Source: CAYNST01 sp964546435
GTDB lineage: Bacteria; Pseudomonadota; Gammaproteobacteria; Pseudomonadales; Cellvibrionaceae
NCBI GenBank assembly: GCA_964546435.1
Contig: CAZJKJ010000007.1
Coordinates: 17,718-81,717, forward strand
Direction of reading: 5' to 3'
DNA: 64,000 nucleotides
Shown piece after piece: positions 7,998 through 16,402 of this stretch. How positions within the stretch are numbered: position 1 is the stretch's first letter; each line of letters begins with the position of its first letter. The translations under genes were made by a program, and so were the position numbers. The notes under the pieces were generated by a model. That model was not told the DNA's origin. It saw nothing but the letters and a program-made list of their open reading frames with translations, and did not search any database.

Positions 7998-9673
7998 TCG
8001 TCATTGATCCAGCGTTTGATTACCTGGGCGACGCGTCCTGCATCATCGGCAACCAACCCCTTGACGGCGTTGAGTTGCTGTTCATAACTGTCTTCCGGAC
8101 TTGGCAATGCCAGAGCGTCGCCGCCCGTCAAAGTCACGGTTTCGTTGGACAGGGAGTCGAAACCGTCAACGCCTGCCGCCTGCAGGGCGGCCAGTTCGCG
8201 GGCTTCATCCTCGGCACGCGCCTTGACGCCCGACGATGCCAGGCTCTTGATGACCGGTCGCAGGAAGCCCACGATCAGCACCAGAACAATCAGCAAGCCC
8301 ACGCCCTGTTTGGCGAAAAACCTGGCGCTTTCGGCTTCCCACCAAGGCGCTTCCTCCAGTACCGGAGCTTCGTTTTGTATGAAAGATTCGTTGATGACAT
8401 TGACGCTGTCACCCCGGGCGGCGGAGAAACCCACCGCGTCCCTAACCAGTATAGACATCCGCTCGAGCTCGGCCTCGGTCCAGGGCACCCTTTGCTGATT
8501 GCCTTCCGCGTCGAGCTCCACTTTATCGTCGACGACCACCGCCACGGACAGGCGTCGCAGCCGGCCTTTTTGATGCTTGGTAAAGCTGATAGTCCGGTCC
8601 AGTTCAAAGTTGCGGGTCGCCTGGCTGCGGGTATTGGAGGGCGCGCCGGGCGCGGCATCATCCGGTCCGGCCGCCGCGATGCTCTCGGGCGCCACACCGT
8701 CCGCCGGGGGCTGATTGGTCAAGGCACCCGGAATGCCACCGGGCGTGGTGGCACCCAGCTGCTGTTCCTTGATGGTGGATTCGCTGCGCAGGGCCGGCAT
8801 GTCCGGGTTGAACGACTCTTCGGCCTGTTCGATTTCAGTAAAATCCACGTCCGCGCTGACTTCGGTTTTAAAGCGGTCGCCGCCGATGACCGGACTGAGC
8901 AGCCGCCGTACCCGCAGGACTACGTCATCTTCAATCTTGCGGGTGTAATCCAGGTGCTGCGCCGCCACGATCAGCTTTTCATCTTCGTCGCTGACGGAAA
9001 TCAGCGCGCCTTTCTGATCGACCAGGGTGACGTTGGAAACTTTCAGCTCGGGGATACTGGAGGCCACCAGATTGGCAATGCCCTTTTTCTGATGCGGCTC
9101 CAGGGTGCGCCCGGGAAACAGCTCGATAAACACCGACGCACTGGGTTCACGACCATCACGGACAAATACGGAGGCCTTTGGAATGGCCAGATGGACGCGG
9201 GCCGAGCGGACCGCCTGAATGCTGGAGATGGTGCGCGCCAGCTCACCTTCGAGGCTGCGGCGATACCGGTTGGTTTCCATGAACTGGCTGGTGCCCAGGG
9301 GCTGTTCCTTGTCCAGTAATTCAAAACCGACTTCCCGGTTGCCGGCCACACCGGCTTCGGCCAGTTTCAAGCGCGCCTTGTGGACGTGATCAACCGGGAC
9401 CAGCAGGCTGCCCGACGCCAGATCGATCTTGTAGGGGATCTCGAACGTCTCAAGCACCTGAGCGACCTCGGCCGGGTCATAGCGGTCACCGGGGCCACTG
9501 AGGGGGCGGTAGTCCTCACCCTGCGTCCACAAAACGACCCAGAAGCCAATGGCCACGCTCGCGGCCAGGCCGATCATCAGCCCCAACTGGCGTAACAGGT
9601 TGAGGTTGTTGAAACCCTGTACCAGGTCGGGGCCACCTTTAGTGCCTGCATTCAGTGCTTGAGCGTTCGCCAT
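7994..9673 (-). CDS. fliF: Flagellar MS-ring protein FliF
   Basis: A 559-residue inner-membrane protein forming the MS-ring on which the flagellum is built. The first transmembrane helix (LGLMIGLAASVAIGFWVVLW) is near residue 30. The YscJ/FliF ring-building domains follow, with LARTISSIQAVRSARVHLAIP and the family segment around ASVFIEL, then a Pro/Ala-rich loop. A second transmembrane helix (GVGLLIVLVLIVGFL) near residue 460 precedes the FliG-binding tail. A TTG three codons upstream could start translation, but the ATG at 9673 is preferred. The ribosome site is weak in both cases. Confidence 0.97.
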   Translation of the reverse strand: MANAQALNAGTKGGPDLVQGFNNLNLLRQLGLMIGLAASVAIGFWVVLWTQGEDYRPLSGPGDRYDPAEVAQVLETFEIPYKIDLASGSLLVPVDHVHKARLKLAEAGVAGNREVGFELLDKEQPLGTSQFMETNRYRRSLEGELARTISSIQAVRSARVHLAIPKASVFVRDGREPSASVFIELFPGRTLEPHQKKGIANLVASSIPELKVSNVTLVDQKGALISVSDEDEKLIVAAQHLDYTRKIEDDVVLRVRRLLSPVIGGDRFKTEVSADVDFTEIEQAEESFNPDMPALRSESTIKEQQLGATTPGGIPGALTNQPPADGVAPESIAAAGPDDAAPGAPSNTRSQATRNFELDRTISFTKHQKGRLRRLSVAVVVDDKVELDAEGNQQRVPWTEAELERMSILVRDAVGFSAARGDSVNVINESFIQNEAPVLEEAPWWEAESARFFAKQGVGLLIVLVLIVGFLRPVIKSLASSGVKARAEDEARELAALQAAGVDGFDSLSNETVTLTGGDALALPSPEDSYEQQLNAVKGLVADDAGRVAQVIKRWINDE

Positions 9674-9737
9674 GAGATTCAAAAAAGCCGGTTAGAGTGG
9701 TTGAAGTCGATCTGCGTCATTCGGGTTCCAAACGTCG

Positions 9738-10094
9738 TCAGATCGGCATGTTCATTATGTCTTTGTAGGCTTCCACGACCTTGTTGCGGACCTGGGTCGC
9801 GGCTTGTATGGCGATGGACGATTTCTGGGAGGCGATCATCACGTCGGCGATATCGATACTGCGATCTCCCCGGACATAAGCCTCGGCCATGGTCGACGAA
9901 GATTTCTGCACTTCGTTGACCTTGCTCAAAGCCTGGTTCAGGACGTCCCCAAAACCGGGACCATTGACTTTCTGAGCCGGATTTTTGACATCCGCTTCGC
10001 GACCGACAGGCCCCAGACCACCGAACGCCTGGGTCTGCGACTTGAGCGCCCGCATTTCATGTAGCAGGCGGCTGATATCTACCCGGTCTGTCAT
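9738..10094 (-). CDS. fliE: Flagellar hook-basal body protein FliE
   Basis: A 118-residue rod component that links the MS-ring to the proximal rod. The C-terminal half has the signature VRGDRSIDIADVMIASQKSSIAIQ in pieces, ending VVEAYKDIMNMPI, which is the typical FliE end. An upstream extension of 34 codons is open but non-conserved. The ATG at 10094 has AAGG close upstream and is the start expected for the family. It is the first gene of fliEFGHIJ and lies 96 bp downstream of a sigma-54 promoter sequence. Confidence 0.95.
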   Translation of the reverse strand: MTDRVDISRLLHEMRALKSQTQAFGGLGPVGREADVKNPAQKVNGPGFGDVLNQALSKVNEVQKSSSTMAEAYVRGDRSIDIADVMIASQKSSIAIQAATQVRNKVVEAYKDIMNMPI

Positions 10095-10189
10095 AGCCTT
10101 AACCCTTTTCTGAATCGCCCCGTCCGCATCGGCCCAAGTGCCAAAGTATTGTCGGAAAGCGGCGAAAATTTGTACTCTCCTTGGCAAAG

Positions 10190-10205
10190 AGCACAAACTG
10201 GGCCA
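10190..10205 (-). promoter_or_regulatory. Sigma-54 promoter of the fliEFGHIJ operon
   Basis: Minus-strand sequence TGGCCCAGTTTGTGCT has GG and GC in exact -24/-12 RpoN spacing. It is oriented towards fliE and would give a leader of about 85 nt. fliE operons of polar flagellates are FleQ/RpoN dependent, which supports the call. Confidence 0.7.
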
Positions 10206-10333
10206 AAGGCGAATAACACTGGGGGGTGCGGACGAAATGTCTGTTCAGGGCAGTAGCTGCGGCGCCGGAGGAGGTCCGGCAGGGAGACGGGTCTGAAGGC
10301 GCCGGCAAAGCGCCGGGCGGAAGAATGCAGAAG

Positions 10334-10359
10334 GCTGCGACTGCCAATGCAGTCGCAGC
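10334..10359. other. Perfect 11-bp stem hairpin next to an A8 run
   Basis: GCTGCGACTGC pairs with GCAGTCGCAGC across a CAAT loop. On the plus strand it is followed by eight As, and on the minus strand the U-run comes before the stem, so it is not a standard intrinsic terminator in either direction. It lies between the small gene at 10391 and the fliE promoter and may end or process the transcript of the small gene or fleR. Confidence 0.5.
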
Positions 10360-10390
10360 AAAAAAAAGACTGGCTGGTTCAGGTCAACGA

Positions 10391-10570
10391 TTAAACATCG
10401 AAGTCATAACTGCGGAGTTCCCGTTGCAAACGCATTTCTTCGAGCTTGTTTTCGAGGCGCCTCCGAGCGTCGACGTTCAACTTTCCGGTTTTTGGATTTT
10501 CCTCTTCAAAAACATCATCAGCAGACAATTCTGTCGCATCGATGGTTGCATCAAGAACCTCTACGCCCAT
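10391..10570 (-). CDS. Small charged protein, PA3496-family-like
   Basis: A 59-residue protein. The N-terminal half is acidic (DATELSADDVFEEENP) and the C-terminal half is a charged helix (DARRRLENKLEEMRLQRELR). That helix resembles the small Pseudomonas PA3496-type proteins with an RRRLExxLEExRLxxEL pattern, whose function I cannot state. GGAG lies seven bases before the ATG at 10570. An ATG two codons earlier is only two bases from the same site and is unlikely to be used. It sits alone between fleR and the fliE promoter. It may be flagellar by location, but nothing in the protein proves this. Confidence 0.65.
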   Translation of the reverse strand: MGVEVLDATIDATELSADDVFEEENPKTGKLNVDARRRLENKLEEMRLQRELRSYDFDV

Positions 10571-10818
10571 TTTCATACTCCTTTAGCGATGAGATAAAAT
10601 CGTCAACTAGCGCTAAAAACCCGAGGTATTCAACCCTTCGCCGCCCTCAAAAAGCGACCGGATTTTAGGGCGGAGTATGATGCGGATCCAGACTTTTTCA
10701 AAGCCCTTTCTGGGGGCCACGACCCTGTTTTAAGAACACTTTTTTATTAATCCCGGCGGCATTCAAACTTTTTATTCAGTCGCGGGATAGAACCACTCAT
10801 GGCGCGACCCGATCCGCT

Positions 10819-12294
10819 TCAATCACCCTCCAGCGGGAAGCCCAGATCCCGTAGCTTTGCGACCTTATAGCGCAGCGTTCTGGCACTCAAACCCAGTCTT
10901 TCGGCCGTTTTTTTCTTGCTGCCCCCTGCTTCGCGGAGCGCTTTCAGGATGATTTCAAACTCCCGCTGGCGCAGATCGAGGTTCAGGCGCTCAGGTTCGT
11001 CCACCAAAGCCCCGTCTTCAAGGGCTTGCGCGGGCGTCGCTGTCCGGTAACTCATGGATTGCTCCAGATCGGGCTTGGGACTGAATTCGCGTTCCGCTCC
11101 CAGACCGAGATCCTCCGGCTGGATCAGCACCCCCGGCTGCAGGATAAGCGCCCGCTGCATGGTGTTGTCCAGTTCCCGGACGTTACCCGGCCAGGGGTAA
11201 TCCAGCAGGGTTTGCCGGGCGACCGGACTCAGCTGCACCCCATGGCGATGTTGTCGCTGCGCGTGGCGCTCCAGCAGCTTCTGCGCCAGCGGCAGGATAT
11301 CGCCGAGACGGTCACGCAATGGCGCCCATTGCAGGGGCAAAACACTGAGGCGAAAGTACAGATCTTCCCGGAACTTGCCTTGGGTCACTTCCTGGCGAAT
11401 ATTACGGTTAGACGTTGCGATGACACGCACGTCCAGCCTGGTCGCCCGTCGCGCGCCCAGGCGCTCTACTTCCCGCTCCTGCAGCACCCGCAGCAACTTC
11501 GCCTGCAGACCGATATCCATCTCCGAGATTTCATCCAGCAATAACGTGCCGCCGTCGGCCAGTTCGAACTTGCCCGGAGACGCCGTATGCGCTCCGGTAT
11601 AAGCGCCTTTTTCATAACCGAACAACATGGCTTCAAGCATGTTCTCCGGGATGGCGGCGCAGTTCACGGCGATAAAAGGGCCGTGACTGCGTTGAGAGTT
11701 CTGATGGATATAGCGCGCGAGAACTTCTTTACCCGTACCCGATTCCCCCAGGAGCAGCACGGTTGAATCCGACTGGGCCACCCGGGCAGCCAGGCGCAGC
11801 AACTGCTCGCTGGCCGGATCTTCGGCGACCAGGTCCTCGTCCGGTGCACTGTGGCTGCTGCAATAGCGGCGCACGGTTTTAACCAGAAGCTCCGGCTTGA
11901 AGGGTTTGACCAGATAATCGACCGCACCGTCGCGCATGGCGTCGACCGAGTTGGCGATACTGGCGTAGGCCGTTATCAGCACCATGGGAATATGCGGATA
12001 CTGCCGGCACACCGTCTTTAGCAGATCGTGGCCGTTCATGCCACTCATGTTGACATCCGACACAATCATGCTGATGGCGTTGTGACTGCCCAGCAGCTCC
12101 AGAGCCGCCTCCGCAGACGCCGCCTCGAGGGTTTCAAAGCCCGCCAGTTGCAGGGTGTCAATCAATGCCTCCCGCAGGGCCGGGTCATCCTCCACCACCA
12201 GCACCGTTGCCGTTGCCGTTGCGGTTGTCGTTGCGCTTGTCGTTGCGTTTGTCGTCTCGATATTCTGGACAGTTTTCCGGAGTGTTGCCGTCAT
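10819..12294 (-). CDS. fleR: Sigma-54-dependent response regulator FleR
   Basis: A 491-residue NtrC-type activator. The N-terminal receiver has D36/D37, phosphoacceptor D80 (MIVSDVNMSGMNG) and the Lys in YLVKPFKPE. The AAA+ domain follows with Walker A GESGTGKE, a GAYTGA sigma-54 contact loop (Tyr in place of the usual Phe), LLLDEISEM and a WPGNVREL arginine/sensor region. The C-terminal Fis helix-turn-helix is KKKTAERLGLSARTLRYK. FleR with phosphate from FleS activates class III hook-basal-body operons. The ATG at 12294 has AGGAG six bases upstream and is one base from the fleS stop. Between start and receiver lies a Thr/Ala repeat encoded by degenerate hexanucleotides. Confidence 0.95.
   Translation of the reverse strand: MTATLRKTVQNIETTNATTSATTTATATATVLVVEDDPALREALIDTLQLAGFETLEAASAEAALELLGSHNAISMIVSDVNMSGMNGHDLLKTVCRQYPHIPMVLITAYASIANSVDAMRDGAVDYLVKPFKPELLVKTVRRYCSSHSAPDEDLVAEDPASEQLLRLAARVAQSDSTVLLLGESGTGKEVLARYIHQNSQRSHGPFIAVNCAAIPENMLEAMLFGYEKGAYTGAHTASPGKFELADGGTLLLDEISEMDIGLQAKLLRVLQEREVERLGARRATRLDVRVIATSNRNIRQEVTQGKFREDLYFRLSVLPLQWAPLRDRLGDILPLAQKLLERHAQRQHRHGVQLSPVARQTLLDYPWPGNVRELDNTMQRALILQPGVLIQPEDLGLGAEREFSPKPDLEQSMSYRTATPAQALEDGALVDEPERLNLDLRQREFEIILKALREAGGSKKKTAERLGLSARTLRYKVAKLRDLGFPLEGD
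12206..12255 (-). repeat. Degenerate hexanucleotide repeat encoding a Thr-Ala linker in FleR
   Basis: About eight units of an ACNGCN-like pattern (three exact AACGGC-type units at one end, then diverging) encode ATTSATTTATATAT at roughly residues 17-30 of FleR, just before the receiver. Whole-unit changes would keep the reading frame. Confidence 0.8.
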
Positions 12295-12295
12295 G

Positions 12296-13486
12296 TCACG
12301 CTCCTGAAATTTCACTTGAAGTCGGCAGCGTCAGGCAGGCGCGCGTTCCTCTTGAAAGTATGGAAGTCAGTTCAAAATCACCGCCGTGAGCCCGCGCCAC
12401 CGAACGCACCACCGCCAGTCCAAGGCCGGTGCCCTGCGCCTTGGTGGTATAAAAGGGTTCCCGGGCGCGTTCGAGCTGTTCCGCCGTCATGCCGCCGCCG
12501 TCATCCGTCACGGACAGGGCTATCCCCGCATCTTCTGCGGATTCTGCCGAGGCCATTTCGATCTGGATGGTGCCGCCGGACGGACAGGCCTGAATGGCGT
12601 TGGTGATCAGATTGACCAGGGCGCTGATGAGCGCTTCCCGCTGGCAGCGAATCCGGGTTTCCGGGCTGCGATTGATCCACTGGAACTGGCAGCGGCTGTT
12701 GGCGATCATTACTTCCGTTGCTGATCGCAGGCCCCGCTCCAGATCCGCCAGGTCAGTTTCATCGTTCAAGGGCAGTTCCTGGCGCACAAACAGCAGCATG
12801 TCCTGCACCTGCCGCTCCATGTGCAACAACCGGCCGAAAAGCTTTTCCGAAAACTGTTCGCGCTGCCGCTGGGGCAATGCGGAGCCGCGCACATGGTCGG
12901 CGTAAAGAATGGCGGCGCTCAAGGGGGTACGGATCTGATGCGCCAGGGCCGATACCATTTTCCCTAGGGCAGACAGGCGTTCACTGCGACTGACCGTTTG
13001 CTGCAGACGCCGGGTTTCCGACTGGTCGGTAAGCAGAATGATCTGACCCTCGTCGCCCAGAGAAGAAGTTGCCAGACTGATGCGGGTCCCGGCGGGGGTC
13101 GAGACTTCAAGGCCGTCGTCACCGCGGGGGGCAAAACAGGTTCGGATCAGATCTCGCCAGCGATCACCGATCAGGGCGTGACCCAGCATGCGCTGCGCGG
13201 CGGGATTGCACTGCACCACCGTGCCATGCGAGTCCAGCACCACGACGCCGCCGGGCAAAGATTCCAGCAGCGTCTCCAGCCTGTGGGCGAGCTGGCGCTT
13301 CTGCGCAAGTTCCGCCTCCTTTTTCTCGGCCATCTCCTGCAACTCACCGGTGAGCGTGGAAACATGCTGTTGCAGCAGGCGATAGGACCTGGCCAGATAC
13401 AGCGTGGCATTGGGTGCGGTCCATCCATCCGCTTCGATCAGCGGATTCGCATACAGGTTCGATGACTGCTTGGACGCTTCTGACAT
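12296..13486 (-). CDS. fleS: Sensor histidine kinase FleS
   Basis: A 396-residue cytosolic kinase without transmembrane helices. A coiled-coil N-terminus (~35-70) leads into a PAS domain (~72-155), then HisKA with phospho-His H183 in ALAHQIRTPLS, then HATPase with NLITNAIQA, VTDDGGGM and GTGLGLAVV. FleS phosphorylates FleR to turn on class III flagellar genes once basal-body parts are made. The ATG at 13486 has GGAG six bases before it; an in-frame TTG five codons earlier is less likely. A near-consensus sigma-54 promoter precedes it, as expected for a FleQ-controlled class II operon. Confidence 0.95.
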   Translation of the reverse strand: MSEASKQSSNLYANPLIEADGWTAPNATLYLARSYRLLQQHVSTLTGELQEMAEKKEAELAQKRQLAHRLETLLESLPGGVVVLDSHGTVVQCNPAAQRMLGHALIGDRWRDLIRTCFAPRGDDGLEVSTPAGTRISLATSSLGDEGQIILLTDQSETRRLQQTVSRSERLSALGKMVSALAHQIRTPLSAAILYADHVRGSALPQRQREQFSEKLFGRLLHMERQVQDMLLFVRQELPLNDETDLADLERGLRSATEVMIANSRCQFQWINRSPETRIRCQREALISALVNLITNAIQACPSGGTIQIEMASAESAEDAGIALSVTDDGGGMTAEQLERAREPFYTTKAQGTGLGLAVVRSVARAHGGDFELTSILSRGTRACLTLPTSSEISGA

Positions 13487-13545
13487 ACGTTGCTCCGGCA
13501 ATAAACTGGCGATGGATAAAGAAATCCACCTTCAGTAGCTCCCGA

Positions 13546-13561
13546 AGCAAAGCCCAGGCCA
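13546..13561 (-). promoter_or_regulatory. Sigma-54 promoter of fleSR
   Basis: Minus-strand TGGCCTGGGCTTTGCT is close to the RpoN consensus with GG/GC in exact spacing and TTGCT at -12. It lies 60 bp upstream of the fleS ATG. An A/T-rich stretch (13562-13585) directly upstream could serve as an activator site. It is the best sigma-54 match in the window. Confidence 0.8.
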
Positions 13562-13635
13562 TAAGTTTTTATTTTTATTTATCAAACGGTTGCGACACCA
13601 TACGGAATTCCAGAGCCAAATAATTGACTCTGCCC

Positions 13636-15747
13636 TCAGGCTTCCGCTTCTGCGTCGACGGCGCAGAACACCCGCTCGAACTGCTCCTGCGCGTCTGTGA
13701 CCGCCTGTTCGAGCCGATTGATGGGCACCGGCCGAGCAAACAGAAAACCCTGTAAATGATGACTGCCGCGCGACAGAACGAAACCGGCTTGCGCGTCGGT
13801 TTCAATCCCTTCACTGCATACCGAGAGCCCCATTTTTTCCGCCAGTTCGAGAATCGTCTTGAGGATGACCGTATCCCGGCTCGACTTGTCATAGCCGCTG
13901 ACGAACGCCTGGTCGATTTTCAGCGTGTCGATATTAATGCGGGTCAGGTAACTCAGGGACGAATAGCCTATGCCGAAATCATCGAGTGCAATAGAGCCGC
14001 CCATCTGCTGGATATGGAAAAAGAATTCATTTGCCGCCACAAAATTCTGCAGATAACTCGATTCCGTTATTTCCAGCTGGATGTTGGCGATGGACACTCC
14101 GTACCGCCGCAGATGCCCCTGGACCAGATTCAGGAATTCGGGATCACTCAAGTCATGACTGGAAATGTTCACGGACACCAGCACCTCGGGACCGCCCAGG
14201 CGTTGCAGGGTCGCCATGTCGGCGCAGACCCGGTCGAGTACCCAGGCGGTAATCACCCGGATCTTGCCGCCCTGTTCGGCAATGGGAATAAATTCGGCGG
14301 GGGAAACTTCCCCAAACTCGGCATTGTGCCAGCGGATCAGCGCTTCGAACCCATCCACCTGCCCCTCGTGGGACACCTTCGGCTGGTAACTGATACTGAA
14401 CTCGTTATGGGTCAATGCATGATTGATGGCCCCGGCCAGCTTGAGACGACGCCGACTCTCGTCCAGCAACCCTTGATGGAATTCCGTAAACGTCCCTTTG
14501 CCCTTCTCCTTGGACGCGTACATCGCAATATCCGCATTGCTGATAAAAGTATTGATATCAAAATCGGCATCCGTTGCCCGGGCAATGCCGATGCTGACGC
14601 CGGTGATAACACTCCAGCCGTTTACATTCAGCGGCTGTTGCAGTCCCTTGACAATGCGGGCCGCAACCGAGCTGGCCGTCTGTGCATCACTCAACTCGGG
14701 CATCATGATCAGGAACTCGTCGCCTCCGAGTCTGGCCAGCACATCGCCATGGCGCAGACAGCGGGAAATTTCCTGGGTGACCGCGACCAGTAACTGGTCC
14801 CCCGCCTCATGGCCGAGGGAGTCGTTGACTTCCTTGAACCCGTCCACGTCGATAAACATGATGGCAAGATCGCGCCCCTGCCGTTCGCAGCGGGCGAGTT
14901 CAATTCTGAGCAGGTCCATAAAGAACAAGCGGTTGGGCAGTCCGGTCAGGGCATCGTAATTGGCGAGGCGTTGCATCGATTTTTGCTGGTCGAGCAGTAT
15001 TGCAGTCTGCTTTTTGTTGATCCGCGACTCGTCATCGATCGCCTTCAGCAGTTTGCTGATGTCCTGAGCCAGCCGCGACACCTCATCATGACCGCGGATA
15101 TCGATATCGGCCTGGTAGTTGCCCGTCTGTTCCACCTGGCGGGTCACCCGCGACAGACGTTCCAATGGCGACAGCAGTCGGTGATATATCCAGACCGATA
15201 TCAGGATCGCCACCACTATGGATGTCGTGATCATGGGCGCGGCGCTCAGAAACAACTGCTTCTGACTCTGGAACAGAGGTCTGGTGACATCATGCTTGAC
15301 CAGCAGGTAGCCTTCCGGCGCATCGGTTGACCCGATCGCGCTGACCGCAATGATGCCCCGACCCGCGACGGAAATACCCACCGGCAATTGCGGAAATATC
15401 CCGGTCTCGATCCGTGATTCCCGCGACCCTTCAAGAACGGTGGGATGCATGTAGCGGTGCAGCAGCATCCAGTGATCGTCATAAACGTCGGCGGACATGA
15501 TGAAGTCATAACGGTTGAAGCGGGACATTTCTCCCGCTATGGCTTTCTGCATGGTTTCATCCGGTGCTCGCAGATGCATCAGCAGATCATCGGCCACGTT
15601 ATCCGTCAGCGCGGCCAGATGCTTTTCCACCAGTTGCCGATACTGGAATTCGTGCTCCCGGATGGCGAGCATGAAAACAGTCGTGGCGCATGCAACTATA
15701 AACAGGGTCGCGATGGCAATGAGCTTATAACGGATGCTGTGAAACAT
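13636..15747 (-). CDS. Membrane-bound diguanylate cyclase/phosphodiesterase (GGDEF-EAL)
   Basis: A 703-residue c-di-GMP enzyme. Transmembrane helices lie at ~8-28 and ~172-190 around a ~140-residue periplasmic sensor region, followed by HAMP (~190-240). The GGDEF domain keeps GGDEF at 341-345 and an inhibitory-site RxxD (R332-D335) five residues before it. The EAL domain keeps EAL at 468-470, ITES, DDFGIGYSSLSYL and EGIET. Both catalytic motifs look intact, so synthesis and breakdown cannot be separated by sequence. The ATG at 15747 is taken as start; a TTG five codons upstream is possible. It lies upstream of fleS in the same direction, with 149 bp between them including the fleS promoter. 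A role in the motile-sessile switch is inferred. Confidence 0.9.
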   Translation of the reverse strand: MFHSIRYKLIAIATLFIVACATTVFMLAIREHEFQYRQLVEKHLAALTDNVADDLLMHLRAPDETMQKAIAGEMSRFNRYDFIMSADVYDDHWMLLHRYMHPTVLEGSRESRIETGIFPQLPVGISVAGRGIIAVSAIGSTDAPEGYLLVKHDVTRPLFQSQKQLFLSAAPMITTSIVVAILISVWIYHRLLSPLERLSRVTRQVEQTGNYQADIDIRGHDEVSRLAQDISKLLKAIDDESRINKKQTAILLDQQKSMQRLANYDALTGLPNRLFFMDLLRIELARCERQGRDLAIMFIDVDGFKEVNDSLGHEAGDQLLVAVTQEISRCLRHGDVLARLGGDEFLIMMPELSDAQTASSVAARIVKGLQQPLNVNGWSVITGVSIGIARATDADFDINTFISNADIAMYASKEKGKGTFTEFHQGLLDESRRRLKLAGAINHALTHNEFSISYQPKVSHEGQVDGFEALIRWHNAEFGEVSPAEFIPIAEQGGKIRVITAWVLDRVCADMATLQRLGGPEVLVSVNISSHDLSDPEFLNLVQGHLRRYGVSIANIQLEITESSYLQNFVAANEFFFHIQQMGGSIALDDFGIGYSSLSYLTRINIDTLKIDQAFVSGYDKSSRDTVILKTILELAEKMGLSVCSEGIETDAQAGFVLSRGSHHLQGFLFARPVPINRLEQAVTDAQEQFERVFCAVDAEAEA

Positions 15748-15828
15748 GGATCCGGAAACCAACGGCTCTGGGCCGGTTTGTAAAAGGTGAATATCGCAAT
15801 GACCCGAGCCTGTTGTGCGAACCTTTCA

Positions 15829-15884
15829 GCGTCGGGTTCCAGGCGTCGGGCACCAGGCGTCGGGCACCAGGCGTCGGGCACCAG
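15829..15884. repeat. 14-bp tandem repeat, four units
   Basis: The unit GCGTCGGGCACCAG is present in three exact copies after one copy with TT for CA, then decays. It lies in the 448-bp non-coding stretch between the GGDEF-EAL start and the cold-shock gene. Unit length is not a multiple of three and no coding frame is credible. Confidence 0.9.
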
Positions 15885-16140
15885 GCGTCCGGCTCGCGTC
15901 GCTGCCAATGCCCTTACCGCGCTCAACCAGGATTGCGTCGCAGTTGCCCGACGTTAAATCAATCAGGCAACTGCACCCGCAATCGGGTGAACGGATTCTG
16001 ACAAGTTTGCTTTTATACTGGAATTGTCGAAACGGACGACCGACGGCCATAACAGGTGAAACCCGCTTCGGGCACAGCAGATGTGACAACTCAAGGAGTT
16101 ACGGAAGTATAACCATACGGAAGTAAAGAGAGGATGGATC

Positions 16141-16193
16141 GACGGCGCCCGGGGGCGCCGTCTTCCGCGATAGTCGCCGGGACGACTGTCGCG
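16141..16193. terminator. Two adjacent GC-rich hairpins downstream of the cold-shock gene
   Basis: The stem GACGGCGCC/GGCGCCGTC (16141-16162) and the 11-bp stem at 16166-16193 (one G-U pair) follow the cold-shock gene stop by a few bases. The second has a short T4 run on the plus strand only. They probably end or stabilise the cold-shock transcript; neither has a full U-tract on the minus strand. The rest of 15748-16195 shows only the 14-bp tandem repeat and a duplicated ACGGAAGTA. Confidence 0.5.
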
Positions 16194-16195
16194 TT

Positions 16196-16402
16196 TTAAA
16201 GTACAACGATGTTTTCAGCCTGCGGACCTTTCTTGCCCTGAGTCACAGTAAATTGAACTTTTTGCCCCTCCAGCAGGGTTTTGAAACCCGAGCCGGTAAT
16301 TGCGCTGAAATGAGCAAAAACATCTGGACCGGATTCTTGTTCGATGAATCCAAAACCTTTTGATTCATTAAACCATTTTACGGTGCCGGTGGTAGTAGAC
16401 AT
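16196..16402 (-). CDS. CspA-family cold-shock protein
   Basis: A 68-residue single cold-shock domain that binds single-stranded RNA/DNA and melts structure in mRNAs. RNP1 is KGFGFIEQ and RNP2 is DVFAHFSAI, with Ala where many family members have Val before the His. The C-terminal GKKGPQAENI is typical. A strong sigma-70 promoter lies ~155 bp upstream, giving a long leader of the kind that controls cold-shock mRNAs. Confidence 0.95.
   Translation of the reverse strand: MSTTTGTVKWFNESKGFGFIEQESGPDVFAHFSAITGSGFKTLLEGQKVQFTVTQGKKGPQAENIVVL

Noticed and set aside
8075..9319. 414-codon open frame on the plus strand
   Set aside because: Opposite fliF; no domain and composition typical of antisense shadows.
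10334..10359. Intrinsic terminator
   Set aside because: The stem is perfect, but the T-run lies on the wrong side for minus-strand transcripts and As follow on the plus strand.
15829..15884. Possible CRISPR or coding repeat
   Set aside because: 14-bp contiguous units without spacers; small frames across it have no start signals or homologue-like features.
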